A stretch of 64,000 nt of DNA from Lantana camara (lineage: Eukaryota > Streptophyta > Magnoliopsida > Lamiales > Verbenaceae), in assembly GCA_037501455.1 (NCBI GenBank), contig CM074855.1, positions 35,249,001-35,313,000 of the forward strand, written 5' to 3'. The position numbers and the translations under genes are program-made. This document shows positions 47,531 through 59,261 of the stretch, one piece after another. Position 1 is the stretch's first letter. Each line of letters begins with the position of its first letter. The notes below the pieces were generated by a model, which was not told where the DNA came from, made no database searches, and saw nothing but the letters and a program-made list of their open reading frames with translations.

Positions 47531-47780
47531 GTTTCGTGTTTTCGTTCAAAAGCAAAACCAATCCAAGAAATCCAAAAAACAGTTTATACAATTTCAAATC
47601 TAAAATTGTTTTTCAAAATTTAATTTTATAAAAACCAATTTTCAGAAACTTTCAGGAAAAAATACAGTTTCGTAATTCAGGCTTTCTAAAACAATTACAA
47701 ATACTCAATCGCATCAAGCCTAAGAATTTCTACCAAATTCAGTATAATTGAGACGAATCAGAAACACGATTAACGAGGTG

Positions 47781-47792
47781 GCTCTGATACCA
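47781..47792 (-). other. Copia-2 primer binding site (tRNA-iMet)
   Basis: TGGTATCAGAGC on the minus strand, two bases from the 5' LTR. Confidence 0.95.
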
Positions 47793-48180
47793 CTTGTTGG
47801 AAAACACGAATCAGAAAGCAGCGGAATTTAAAAAATTTTCCCAACAAAAGGACCTTGAACTCGCAATCGTGTAACCAAATTCGTAAAGATAGAAAACTTA
47901 CTTTTCTTTTATTCTTTCTTGAAGCGTTTCAAGCCACCCAAGAACGCTCTTCTCGCGGCTTGATCCCCTCTCCTTGGTAAAGCTCGAATCTTCAAACTTC
48001 TAACTTGAAGTCTCTAGAGAAAGTCCACCAACTTGATCACAATCTAACTAGTAAGGATGCTAGTTCTCTAGTTAGTGTTTAGGCTTAACCTAAGGCTTAA
48101 TTTAATCTTGGAGAAAGGAAGGTGTTCAACACATGAACCAAGAATTGTCAATTAGCTCTAAAGGGGAGCATGAGCTCCCC

Positions 48181-48188
48181 TATATATA
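48181..48188 (-). promoter_or_regulatory. TATA box of Copia-2 5' LTR
   Basis: TATATATA between G/C-rich flanks, in the same place as the Copia-1 and Copia-3 boxes. Confidence 0.65.
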
Positions 48189-48527
48189 GGAAAGGGGAGG
48201 GGCGGCCGAACCTAGTCCTAATGGACAAAGGATTTGGTCCCTCTCTCTCCTATTACTTGATGATCAAGTATTTTCCAACTTTGACTTTGAATTCTAATTC
48301 AAGTCAACTTTTAAGAGAGCTAAAAATATCCAAACTATTTTTTGATAATTTTATACTTTATTTATTATAAAATAAATAACTTATTTTTATCTAATTAATT
48401 AATTCGTAATTAATTAACTAGATTATTTTCTCCAAAATTAGACTTTCTTTTTAATTCAAAATTAAACCAAAGTCTATTAAATAATTAACTAATTAATTAT
48501 TTAATATATATATAATATATATATATG

Positions 48528-48615
48528 CACACGTGTGTGACACGTGTCACAGTGACACGTGTCACAGTGACACGTGTCACTCACGTGAGCCACACGTGTG
48601 ACTTCACACGTGTGG
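48528..48615 (-). promoter_or_regulatory. Expanded ACGTG/G-box cluster in Copia-2 U3
   Basis: About seven ACGTG cores in 88 bases, including three tandem GACACGTGTC palindromes. Position relative to the TATA box is the same as in Copia-1. Confidence 0.65.
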
Positions 48616-49760
48616 AACCCTCTTGGCCCGATTAACTCGTTTAATCATTTTCAAGTCTCAACTCATGTAACCAAGTTGTTGTGTGTGACCCTCTAGGTTC
48701 TCAATTCAATTAGCAGTGACCCCAATTAATTAATTCACTAATTAATTAATCAGTCCACAGATTAAACGACCATAGTCTAGCAACAGGTGTTTAACCCCTA
48801 GCTGAATTGGAATGTTCGGATTCGACAGAACCTTTAAGTCATTGATTCATGTGAGATACAATCCTCCTACTTACTATCTCTCAACCAAGATCTAGGGCAA
48901 GGGAATAATCAGAACCCTAATAATCCGGTCTTAAAGCAAAGTGCATTTCATATCCATTTGATCTCAATCCAAGAAACCCTTTTCTTGATGTCTTGATCTA
49001 GTGCCTTGGCCAAGGACTCCATATGGCATATGAATGACTTACACAATAAGAGATCACCTTGCAAATGCAAGTGTAGGTCCTTTCTTGATTCTCATTCACT
49101 TTCATGAATCACTTGTGCAGCCCCAGCATAAGCCTTGAATCAGTTGTCTAAGGCGACACCCTTTAAAGCTTATACCTAAGACTACAGAGTTAACTCATAA
49201 AGTGACAAGGAACCTCAAGTCTAAGGATCAATTAATCACATCAATGACTCGTGAGATATTTCCTAATCTGGAAGTTTCCATTTCCTGAAATAGAAACTTC
49301 CTTTCCCATTTAGGAATGTTCTCACACGGGGCACCTCAGTGAACTTACTTATTAAAGTAAGCACCCTCATGTATCACGCATGTATCAACTATACACTTTG
49401 CACCTCCATGAAACAAGGTGGTCCTTCTTAAGAGCGTGATCACACAAGCAAGCCTTAGAGGAGTCAGGTTGACACTCCCACTGTCTGTAGGACTCATCGG
49501 CTTGGAGTATTTTACTAATCATGACTTATGTGATATAGGGCTCGTTTCATGAACCATTTCACCTAAATGGTAGAGTCCTAAAGTCATCAGGATTAGGGGA
49601 GTTCTCATACATGCACAGCTAAAGTAAACGCATACCAAACAAGAGCATATAAAGAAGTGTTGCCTCAATTCGTTATTTTATTCAAAGATTGTCTGTGATT
49701 ACAATAAGGAAAAGCACAAAACGGATATACAATCGGCTTTCTAGGGCACTATTCCTAACA

Positions 49761-49915
49761 GGAGGCACATAATCTCGCAATCTCTGATAAATTAATTGAA
49801 CCATAGAGTTTAAGAAATCCTGAGGTTGTGCTGGAGGGGGTGGAAGTGGAGTTCGGTCACGATGGTGATGTCGATGACCGGGAGAATGCTGTCTACGAGG
49901 TCTTCCATGAGGCAT
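49761..49915 (-). pseudogene. Gypsy-A gag N-terminus
   Basis: Starts MPHGRPRRQHSPGHRHHHRD at 49915 and reads to LRDYVPP, where Copia-2 interrupts. The distance to the gag fragment after Copia-2 is a multiple of three once the 10,040-bp insertion is removed. The short basic and Pro-rich head is usual for Tekay-type gag. Confidence 0.85.
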
Positions 49916-50121
49916 CCTGAATTTACAAACACTTTACATGCATGTTTGATTAACAAGTATGAATAAAGGTAATTAAGTTCATAGAACACATAATTCACAT
50001 AATTCAAAATAAGGTCAAATCGTTTCAAATAAGATGCAAGACTCTCAAATAATCAAATAATCCTATGCCGTACTACTTAGACTCACAAGACACAACACTA
50101 GAACCGCGGTTTTGAAACCGG

Positions 50122-50133
50122 GCTCTGATACCC
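50122..50133 (-). other. Gypsy-A primer binding site, mutated
   Basis: GGGTATCAGAGC on the minus strand, one base different from TGGTATCAGAGC, eight bases from the LTR. Confidence 0.85.
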
Positions 50134-50141
50134 CCTTAGGA

Positions 50142-52793
50142 TGTAGCACCCTTAACGGAAAGGCACCACATCCCCAGCACTATAGTTCAATCCGCATATG
50201 GAACGAGCACCCATACATGAATCAAGCCTATAGCGAACGAGAGACGATAAAAAAAACTACACTAGCTAGGCGGGAAACCCTCAATTAATACAATAACGCA
50301 TCAAGAGAAGAGAGCTTAAACATTTATATACATTCCCAAAAGCAATATTATTCATGGTTTCCTTAACAAGCATTTCAAGTTCTTATCATGAAACCATAAT
50401 GTACACAAGCTTTCACATATTACAAAATTATGTAAATACCAAAATATGACTGAGATGCTAGACTAACCAAAAGACTCAAACCCGCCTAGCACTCCACCTG
50501 CAGAACCTGAAAATGTGAGGTGTTAGTCTACCGCAGACTGAGTGAGGGGTGTAAATAAATATATGCGCACGTATCATGCAAGCTATAATCTTGGGTAAGA
50601 TTTTATAAGAAACACGTTATGAGTTCAAGAATAGAAGGAATTCTCGCCCGAGATTACAACTGAACGAATTTAACAATTCATTTAATTATCAATTCAATAC
50701 GTGGCCCGACGAGTGAGGGCAATCTCCAACCTTACCCCAAAAGTGTACAATCATGAACATTTCCATTTCTCAAGTGAGCATACAAGCTATTCAAGTGCAA
50801 GCAAATAGCAGTTTCATGAACCCTTTTTCCTCCAGGTGATGGCGGGTTTGCAAGACCCAACCATGCAATCATGGTGTACGTCGGGAACATGACTCCCATG
50901 CACGGGATTTCTTCCTCCACCAAACCTCCTGGTGGATTCAGAGGTGATCCCAAAATGGCGAGGATAGTGCAAGAGTTACCCGTCAGCCCGTGCTTTCCCG
51001 GTTGGCTCAATACACTACCCTCGGGCCCCACGTGAACATGCTTTACTCGCCCAATCAATCAATCCGTTCAATCATTTCATGAAATCATTTAAAATCCATA
51101 AAGTTTGAAAACTATAGATATATAGATACTTTTTGGTCGAAAATGGCACATAGGGTTATACGGGTTCTATATAGCTAGAATAAACCTCACTTTTACCAAT
51201 CAACCAAAGAGTGGAAAGAAAGCTCTAAGGAGCGTGCTTCTCGTCTCCTGGACCGTGATCTGTGCACAAGACAAGTGTACGTGAGACTCGACTCGCATGA
51301 ACCAATTAAGACGAACGTCTTGTTCACTTGATGTTAAGCATGCAAATGAAATCAATAATATCATAAACTTACTCAAGTTAGCAAATAAGGTAACAAAGAT
51401 CAAGTATTCAAGGTTCAATCAAAGTATGCAATTATTACTCAAACCTCCCCTATGAAACTCAATTTATGATATAACATGATACATACAATACACATAATAT
51501 AATGCACTATGAGGCATGTTAACGAAGCATTTATGCCGAAAATGAACTAATAAAACCATGCATGAGAAGTTTGAAATTCAATTTTTATTAATGCAGAAAA
51601 GGCAGGGTCGCGGTTGCGACCAAAACCTTCACAAAATGGGTCGCGGTCATGACCAAGTATTTTCCCTGAATTTTTTGTCCAATTTTTCAAAATCTCGAAA
51701 CATGCCCAAATATTGGTCGCGGTCGTGACTAACTTTGTTCATAAAAGGGTCGTGGGTGCGACCACCTATTTTTGGCCGAATTTTTCATCCATTTTTCAAA
51801 ATCTCGAAAATGGGCCAAAAACGGGTAGCGGCCGCGACCATTTTTACATTTAATCAGGTCGCGGTCGCGACCACATATGCAGCAGCAACAAAACAGGGCA
51901 AAACCGGGCCAAAATCAACCAAAACAACAACAAATGCAAGATCACTCCATAACAAATATTGAAGCACATCAATTACACACTATACTTCCATTATTCATCA
52001 TTCCAACCAAGATATATACATCAAAGCACCTAGAATCAAGCTTGAAAACCCCAAATATGGTCATGCTTCTAACTTTCATGAAATTCAATATTTTCATACA
52101 ATTTCAATTTATTTTCACATCTAAGCATGCATCAAGCTCCCTACATGCAAGAATTCAACAATTATTTCATAACCCTACGCAATCATATAATTCAAGAATT
52201 TCCAAAAATCTCCATGCTATACCTTGAATCCAAGAAATAAATGATGAGATTGAAGATATGATGTTGTTGATGCTCCTAGTTTCACAATTCTTCAATATCT
52301 AGATTGAATTTGAGATGAAATCTTCTTCCTTTCTTGAGGTGTAAATGTCGGTTTTAAGTGTGTGAATGTGTGTGTGATTTTTGCTCTCTTGGATGAATGG
52401 AATATGGTGGAAGAAATGGAAGAATTCATGATATATCCTAAGTCTAGCATGAAAATATGTGATTCACTCCAATTTGCACCTAAGTCCTCCATTTATTTGA
52501 ATTCATGTAAGTAAGTCCATCTCTAACCATAAGATCAATTAAATCCAATTCATGCTATACAATCAGGTCCCTAATTTACACAAAGGAACAAGTAAGGACA
52601 TATATTACAATTAAATCACTTAGTTCATATAGTCCATATCAATGATAATTTATATTGATGCATGGAGATGCAATGCATATAATATGATGAAAGGTATAAA
52701 TAAACAAATGAAATTATTAAATTTAAACCTCCCAACTCCCGAAGACCCGCTCGTGGCGTGCTTACCTGAACTTTCAGAAATTGGGGCGTTACA
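50142..52793 (-). repeat. Gypsy-A 5' LTR, 2652 bp
   Basis: Starts TGTAACGCCCCAATTTC at 52793 and ends GGGTGCTACA at 50142. It is the full-length version of the LTR deleted at 24600-25292. It contains the GGTCGCG..CGCGACC palindrome array and no real gene. Confidence 0.93.
51606..51872. repeat. Array of six GGTCGCGGTCGCGACC-type palindromes
   Basis: Copies at 51606-51621, 51639-51654, 51715-51730, 51748-51763, 51824-51839 and 51857-51872, most with one to three departures from the perfect palindrome. They fall in pairs about 33 bases apart with about 109 bases between pairs. Two of the longer gaps share CAAAATCTCGAAA, so a longer unit was duplicated. Confidence 0.92.
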
Positions 52794-54861
52794 CGCATGC
52801 AATCCATAATCCCGAGTAAAGGGTTAGAAAATCCCAAGCGGGTGGTTTAAGAAAGGCATTGCTCGGAATTACGGATATCATATTATTACTTGAATAAACA
52901 TAAGTAACGTGGCCCGGCGAGTGGGCAATTCTCCAACCTTACTCCCATAGTGTGTGCTTGAAAACATTATTAGGCGTTCATGCATAACATAATCGTATCA
53001 TAATCATAATCATATCGTGAGAAAATATAATTTTCCATTCTTCTTGCTCCGGGACGATGGAAGGGTTTGCAAGGCCCTAACCATCTCATGAAACAATATC
53101 GAAACGGGGGATCATGACTCCTTCCCGCTCCTTCGATGGGTTAACCACCGACTAAAGAGTATCTTACCTCCCACGCTACACGGCCGCATAAGATACTTTC
53201 AAAGGGTACTATATGCAATGGCTTATCTGACGCCCGATGTCGTACCGATCTCCATTGACACATTTCCTTGGGGCCCAATAACATGTGCGTGATTCTCGCC
53301 AAAACTTTTTCATGAAAACCTTTGAAAACCATTCATACATAAGCCATTTTCGAAAGTATACATATATTTAATACATTTTGGCTTGAAAGGATCACAGAAG
53401 ATAATAGGGTTCTAAGTAACTAAAACAAAACCTCACCTTGACCAAAAGAGAAAGGATACGAGAAGCCTATGGACCCTGCTCCTCGACCGGATCGAGGTCT
53501 GTGCAAGAAACACTAGTGTACATAAGACTCTAGACAAATGAACCAAGTAATCGACGAATGGCATGCTCATGATATGAGAGGATGATAATTATAATTCCTG
53601 AGAATTTTCATGCATGATTAATGCTTCACATAATGGTTAATCAAGCATATAATTCATATAAATCACATACGGGAGCCAAGGGGGTGAAAGGAATGCAAGA
53701 AGATGGGTTTTCGCGAAGTTTGGCAAAAGTTCACAATTTTTAGAAACATACAAGCTGTGGAAAAATGGGAATATCTTGAGTTCTAGAAGTTTAAATGGAG
53801 TTTTGCTTATTGGATATGAAATTAGACAAATAGAGCTTTCCAAACATATAAGGCTTGAATTCTAGTTCAAAGCAGAGTGAAAATGGCTTAGGTCCAAAGT
53901 CGGGTTAACGCAGATTTTCGGTGAAATGGCGACACAAAAAATAATTTATTATATCTCACAAATTATAAAGGATAATGAGGTGATTCCAACTTTAGAGTGT
54001 TCTAGACTTCAAGAGGTTTCTAACAGTTCAAAAATCAGGTCAATCGGAGTTCGTTTGATGGGTAAACAGGCATTTGCAAAATGAACTAAAAGCAGAAACT
54101 GGCGTTTGGAAATTGTCTATCGAGGCAGTAGCTTCTCGCACGGGTGTTTGGTAAATGAACTAAGGGGCCAAACGGGCGTTTAGCATGCCTCTGGGCGAAA
54201 AAATAGGGGAAAAATAGGGTAGGTCTCGGAAAATGGCTCCCATGCCTTTCCAACTCCAATCAACAACAACTAAACCCCTCAAAACTAGCATATAACATCA
54301 ATATACATCTAATACTTCAATTACAACTCATAAATCAATCATTTAAATACTTATATTCATCAAAGAAAACTCATATAAACCATATCATCCAATAAACCAA
54401 ATAACCAAAGTGTTCATGCAATAAGTTCAAAGATACACACATATATGATCACATATTCAAACTTAAATCAAGAATAAACATCTAAGTCAAGAAGCCCTAG
54501 TTCATCAACTCATAATCAATCACAAATATACCATACCAACCTTGGAATGAAAGAAATGAAATGAAGGTGATGAAATAGAGGAGATGATCTTGATGATGAT
54601 GATGATGGATTGATCTTCCTTCTTCTTCTTGCTTGTGATCAAATGTGTGTGTGAGTGATGGAGAGTGAATCGTGATGAGTGTGTGTGTCTTGCAATGTGA
54701 TATATGTATAATGTATGTAATGTAATATAAGTATAGATATAATGTATATATGTATAAAGTCATAAAGTTAGATATTATATATATTATATGTATATAATCA
54801 ACTTAGTGCTCATTAATATATACCTATATATTGCATGTGAGTGTATTAGTGTAGGTAAGTC

Positions 54862-54892
<31 letters not shown>

Positions 54893-55179
54893 AATACATG
54901 TTTCATGAAAATGCATGAAGTAATTGAAATGTTAATCTTATGAAATTAGTCTAAGTATATATATATATAACTATGTTATGAAATGAATGTATGAATTATG
55001 CATATGTTAGGGATGAAATGGAATTAAAATGAAATTACAATTAAAATAATCACATAGAAAATTAGGAAATTAATCACATAGATCAATTAGACACAAAATC
55101 CTAAAGCATGCCAACAATTCTATCATTCAAACGCACACGTGTGGCGAGCGTACCTGGAACGAAGACACGGGGCGTTACA
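52794..55179 (-). repeat. Gypsy-C 3' LTR, main part
   Basis: Starts TGTAACGCCCCGTG at 55179 and is cut at 52794 by gypsy-A. It shares the ACGTGGCCCGGCGAGTG block with the gypsy-A LTR. It contains AT microsatellites and AAACGGGCGTTT-like motifs (54062-54190). No gene is visible. Confidence 0.88.
54861..54889. repeat. (AT)n microsatellite
   Basis: About 14 AT units. A shorter one lies near 54957-54968. Confidence 0.9.
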
Positions 55180-55197
55180 ATCCTTCCCCCTTAAAAG
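55180..55197 (-). other. Gypsy-C polypurine tract
   Basis: TTAAGGGGGAAGGAT on the minus strand directly precedes the LTR start. Confidence 0.8.
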
Positions 55198-55213
55198 AAT
55201 CTGGTCCCCAGAT

Positions 55214-58200
55214 TCACTCGGACTGAAACAACTTCGAATACAAACCCTTCATCTTGTCCTCGGTTTTCCAAGTAGCTTCCTCGGTTTTGTCACTTCTCCA
55301 TAGAACTTTACCAATGGGATTTGTCGGTTTCTGAACACTTGAAACTTGCGATCTATAATTCTTACCTGCTTCTGCATGAAGGTTAAATTCGGTTGTAGAT
55401 CCACTTCTTCAATCTCATCAATGGGAAGAATCTCTGATTCGTCTGGGTAGTACTTCCTCCATTGTGACACGTGGAAGACATTATGAATTCCCCTTAAGCT
55501 CGGTGGTTGGTCCAACCGATAAGCAACTTCTCCAACTCTTTCAAGAATCTCAAATGGACCTAAATATCGAGGTTTAAGCTTCCCACCTCTTCCAATCCGA
55601 GCAAATCCTTTACGAGGAGTAGCCTTCAAGAATACTCGATCTCCAACCTCAAATTCAAGATCCCTTCTCCTATTATCCGCATAGCTTTTCTGTGGATCCT
55701 GAGCTGCCTTCATCCGTTGTTGGACCATTTGAACCTTCTCGATCATATCTCTTACAGCCTTAGAGGGTTTTTCCACTTTCTCACCCTTCTTCTTCTTAAC
55801 ACCTTCTTGCTTTGTCCATTTCCATTCCCCGAGATCGAAAAACAACGGGGATCGACACTTCCGTCCGTAAAGTAACTCATAGGGTGCCATACCTATGGAA
55901 GCTTGGAAGTTATTGTTGTAGGAGAATTCGATCAACGGTAATTGCCTATCCCAAGAGGTTTGATAATCCAAAACACAAGCTCTTAATAAATCCTCAAGAT
56001 ACCGAATCAACCTCTCGGACTGACCGTCTGTCTGTGGATGAAAAGCAGTGCTGAACTTAAGCCTTGTACCCAACAAACCTTGCAACTCTTGCCACAACCT
56101 TGAAGTGAACCTCGGATCTCTATCCGACACAATACTAACTGGAATCCCATGAAGACGAACAATCTCTCTGACATAAAGCTCGGCTAGCTTATTGATCTTA
56201 TCGGACATCCGAACCGGTAAGAAGTGAGCTAATTTAGTCAAACGGCCGATAATTACCCAAATTCCATCATAACCGCCCTTAACTCTCGGTAGCCCTAAAA
56301 TGAAATCCATAGTCACTTGTTCCCATTTCCATTCCGGGATTGGCAATGGTTGTAGAAGACCTCCGGGCTTTTGATTTCGGCCTTCACTTTCTGACAAGCC
56401 ATACAATGCTTAACAAACTCGGCGACATCCTCTTTAAATCCTTTCCACCAATAATATTCCTTCAAATCCCTATACATCTTGTTACCTCCCGGGTGGATAG
56501 AAAAAGCCGATCTGTGAGATTCGTCAAGTAACAACCTTCTCAATTCCTCGGGAACAACCACTCTGTTCTTAAACCGAAACAAGCCCGTCTATCATACCCG
56601 AACGAGCATTCCGGATCATCCCTTGCCTTGGCCACGAGCTTCTGAATTCCCGGATCACTCGTTTAAGCCTCAAATAACCGGTGCTTCAACTCCGGTTGTA
56701 TGGTGATGTTAGTTACATGAGCCTTTACCACAATTGGCTCAACCTTACTTCCTTCATTCACTTCTAAACCCGATACACTAGTCTTCCTACTAAGTGCGTC
56801 GGCAACGACATTGACCTTACCGGGATGATACTTGATCTTGCAATCAAAGTCCTCAAGAGCCTCCATCCATCTTCTTTGCCTCATATTCAAATCTTTTTGG
56901 GTGAACAAATATTGAAGACTCTTATGATCAGTGTAAATCTCAAACGGAATTCCATACAAGTAATGCCTCCACTTACCAAGAGCGAATACCATGGCACCGA
57001 GTTCCAAGTCGTGTGTAGGATAGTTCTTCTCGTGATCCTTTACCTTTCTAGAGGCATATGCAATAACTTTCCCGTTTTGCATCAAGATACAACCCAATTC
57101 TTCCTTAGAGGCATCCGTATACACCGCGTAACCTTCAGACCCTTCAGGAAGTGTCAAGATCGGGGTTGTAGTCTACTTCTCCTTCAAGAGATTGAAGCTT
57201 TTATCGCATACCTCATCCCACATGAATTTCACCTCTTTCTTGGTCAATCGGGTTAAAGTAGCGGCGATTGTCGAGAAGTCCTTCACGAATCTTCTATAAT
57301 ATCCCACTAAACCCAAGAAACTTTGAACTTCAGAGGTGTTCTTAGGTCTCTCCCACTTAGAGACTGTCTCAATCTTAGGGGAATCCACTTCAACTCCCTT
57401 TGCCGAAATAACATGACCCAGAAATGAAACCTTATCAATCCAAAAGTCACACTTGCTGAACTTCGCGAATAATTGATTATCCTTGAGGGTCTGTAAAACC
57501 AACTTAAGGTACTTTGCAAGTTCCTCGGTAGACTTGGAATACACAAGAATATCGTCTATAAATATCACCACGAACTTATCCAAGAAAGGCCTGAATATTC
57601 TGTGCATCATGTCCATGAAAACTGAAGGGGCATTAGTTAATCTGAACGGCATCACAACAAACTCATAATGCCTGTACCGAGTGTTGAACCCTATCTTTGG
57701 GATATCTTCTTCTCGGATCCTTAACTGATAATACCCTTGGCGAAGATCAAGCTTGGAATAAACCGTAGAACCTTGAAGGATATCAAATAACTCTTCAATC
57801 CGTGGAAGGGGGCATTTATTCTTAACCGTCATCCGATTCAATTCTCTATAATCTATACACATTCTCAAGGTCCAATCTTTCTTCTTTACAAACAGGACCG
57901 GTGCACCCCAAGGTGACGAACTCGGACGAATATACCCACTTGACAACAACTCTTCAAGTTGTTTCTTTAACTCCTTCAACTCGGCAGGAGCCATCCTATA
58001 CGAGTCTTGGAAAAAGGCTTAGCATCCGGGTACAAGTCAATTACAAAGTCAATTTCTAGTTCCGGAGGTAAAGGCCCCAAACTCTCTGGAAAAACCTCGA
58101 GAAAGTTCTTTACAACTTCAGTTTCCTCAAGCTTAGCTTGATCCTTTAGCTTGTTAAGAATGTAGGCCAAGAAACCCGAAGCACCATGACGGATCATCTT

Positions 58201-59261
58201 AGAAGCTTCAGTGAAAGATAACAAAGGTGGAATCTTCGAACCCAAACCCCCAACAACATCGGAACCCAATTGGACTCTCTTAGTTCTATAATCAATCTTA
58301 GCATCATGCTCGAAAAGCCAATCCATGCCTAAAATCGCACCATACCGACTGATAGGCATCTCAATGAAGTCCGTTGGAAAGTTACGACCCTCAATACTCA
58401 CCGAAACTCGCTTAAACACCCGATCAGAAACAAGGCTCCCCCCCCCCCCCCCAACGGGGAACTAATCACAAAGCAAGTAGAGGTACAAGCAACAGGTAAA
58501 CATAGAGAAACAGCTATGCCACGAGAAAGAAAAGAATGTGTGGCTCCAGGGTCAAACAATGCATGTATGCTCATGCATTAAATGTATATTGTACCTTCAA
58601 CAACGGCGGCTGGATCAACCTCAGCGTCATGCTCCTCGCCATCAATGGCGTATACTCTAGCCCGAACCATCGTTCTCTGTCCTCCTATCGGACCCGGTCT
58701 AAACTTATCACATCCGGCCATTTGATGTTTCATTGATCCACAAATCAAACTAGCTCCAAGACGACGGCGGCAAGTCTCCCAAGTATTTGTAGGACCTCCA
58801 CAATGAGTACACGGCTTCGATTGATGTGGCGGTAGAGGTGCTTGTGGTGGTGGTAGAGTTGGCCCCGCCACTCGGGGTTTCTTCTCTGGACCCTTTGCCA
58901 ATGGAGCTCTAGTGGTTGGTGCTACCGGATACGCGGGCCTCTTCGAACCGGACCCCAAACCTTGTCCTGATTGAAAGGATCTAGGAACGGGATCCCTTTT
59001 CCGGTATTCCTCCTCTTGGACAAAGGCACGTTGAGTAGTATTGGCAAAGGACTCAAAGTTGTGTCCGGCTTGTCCATGCCTTAAAGTCTCTCTCAATCCG
59101 GCTATGAACTTTCTCGACTTCTTCTTCTCATCGCGAGTGACTAGGGGAGCATACTTACCAAGGCGATTAAACTCCGCTAAGTATTGAGCCACCGACCGAC
59201 CCCCTTGTTTGAGGTCCATGAATTCTTACTCCTTTCTCTCACGAACTACCTCGGGAATGAA
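55214..59261 (-). pseudogene. Gypsy-C gag (part) and pol, heavily broken
   Basis: Gag C-terminal part (58578-59219: MDLKQGGRSVAQYLAEFNRL, CTHCGGPTNTWETC) is preceded by an in-frame TAA just after 59219 and cut by Copia-3 at 59262. A TAA ends it at 58578. The protease FDPGATHSF lies near 58540, followed by a 15-C run (58438-58452) inside coding sequence. A frameshift near 58003 precedes RT (57173-57994, [20 protein letters not shown]), which ends in a TAG. RNase H is 56663-57157. Frameshifts near 56600 and 56380 surround the integrase zinc finger. The integrase core (MDFILG, VSDRDPRF, HPQTDGQSERLIRYLE) and chromodomain (QVRIIDRKFQVFRNRQIP) follow, with a last frameshift near 55309. The natural end is at 55214. 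Same Tekay-type domain order as gypsy-A and gypsy-B. Confidence 0.93.
58438..58452. repeat. C15 homopolymer in gypsy-C coding remnant
   Basis: Fifteen C in a row where related elements encode a short Gly-containing protease region. It may be a real slippage product or a sequencing artefact. Confidence 0.8.

Larger units (their letters stand above)
45594..47780 (-). other. Copia-2 5' leader, noncoding
   Basis: About 2.2 kb, near-identical to the Copia-1 leader except for the GC-rich island and neighbouring A/T-rich bases. It holds the four 17-mers and the 61-codon frame (46741-46926). No gene of known type is present. Confidence 0.85.
39721..49760 (-). mobile_element. Copia-2: nearly intact Ty1/copia retrotransposon
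   Basis: Order on the minus strand: 5' LTR (47795-49760), primer site, leader, single long gag-pol, polypurine tract, 3' LTR (39721-41656). The LTRs differ by about a dozen mismatches plus a 30-bp tandem-repeat difference. It lies in gypsy-A gag. Removing exactly 39721-49760 restores the gag reading frame, but flanks CAGGT and GGAGG show no target duplication. Confidence 0.96.
47795..49760 (-). repeat. Copia-2 5' LTR, 1966 bp
   Basis: Same boundaries as the 3' LTR, but 30 bases longer because the unit CAGTGACACGTGTCA is present in two additional copies (48540-48585 region). Confidence 0.96.
24600..52793 (-). mobile_element. Gypsy-A: Tekay-type chromovirus, split by gypsy-B and Copia-2
   Basis: On the minus strand: 5' LTR (50142-52793), mutated primer site, gag start (49761-49915), [Copia-2], gag end to RT (37271-39720), [gypsy-B], RNase H to chromodomain (25330-27227), polypurine tract, 3' LTR with a large deletion (24600-25292). 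The flanking 5-mers CACAC (24595-24599) and CGCAT (52794-52798) match at three of five positions, so the target duplication is decayed or misplaced. Once the two insertions are removed the coding order is complete. Confidence 0.92.
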
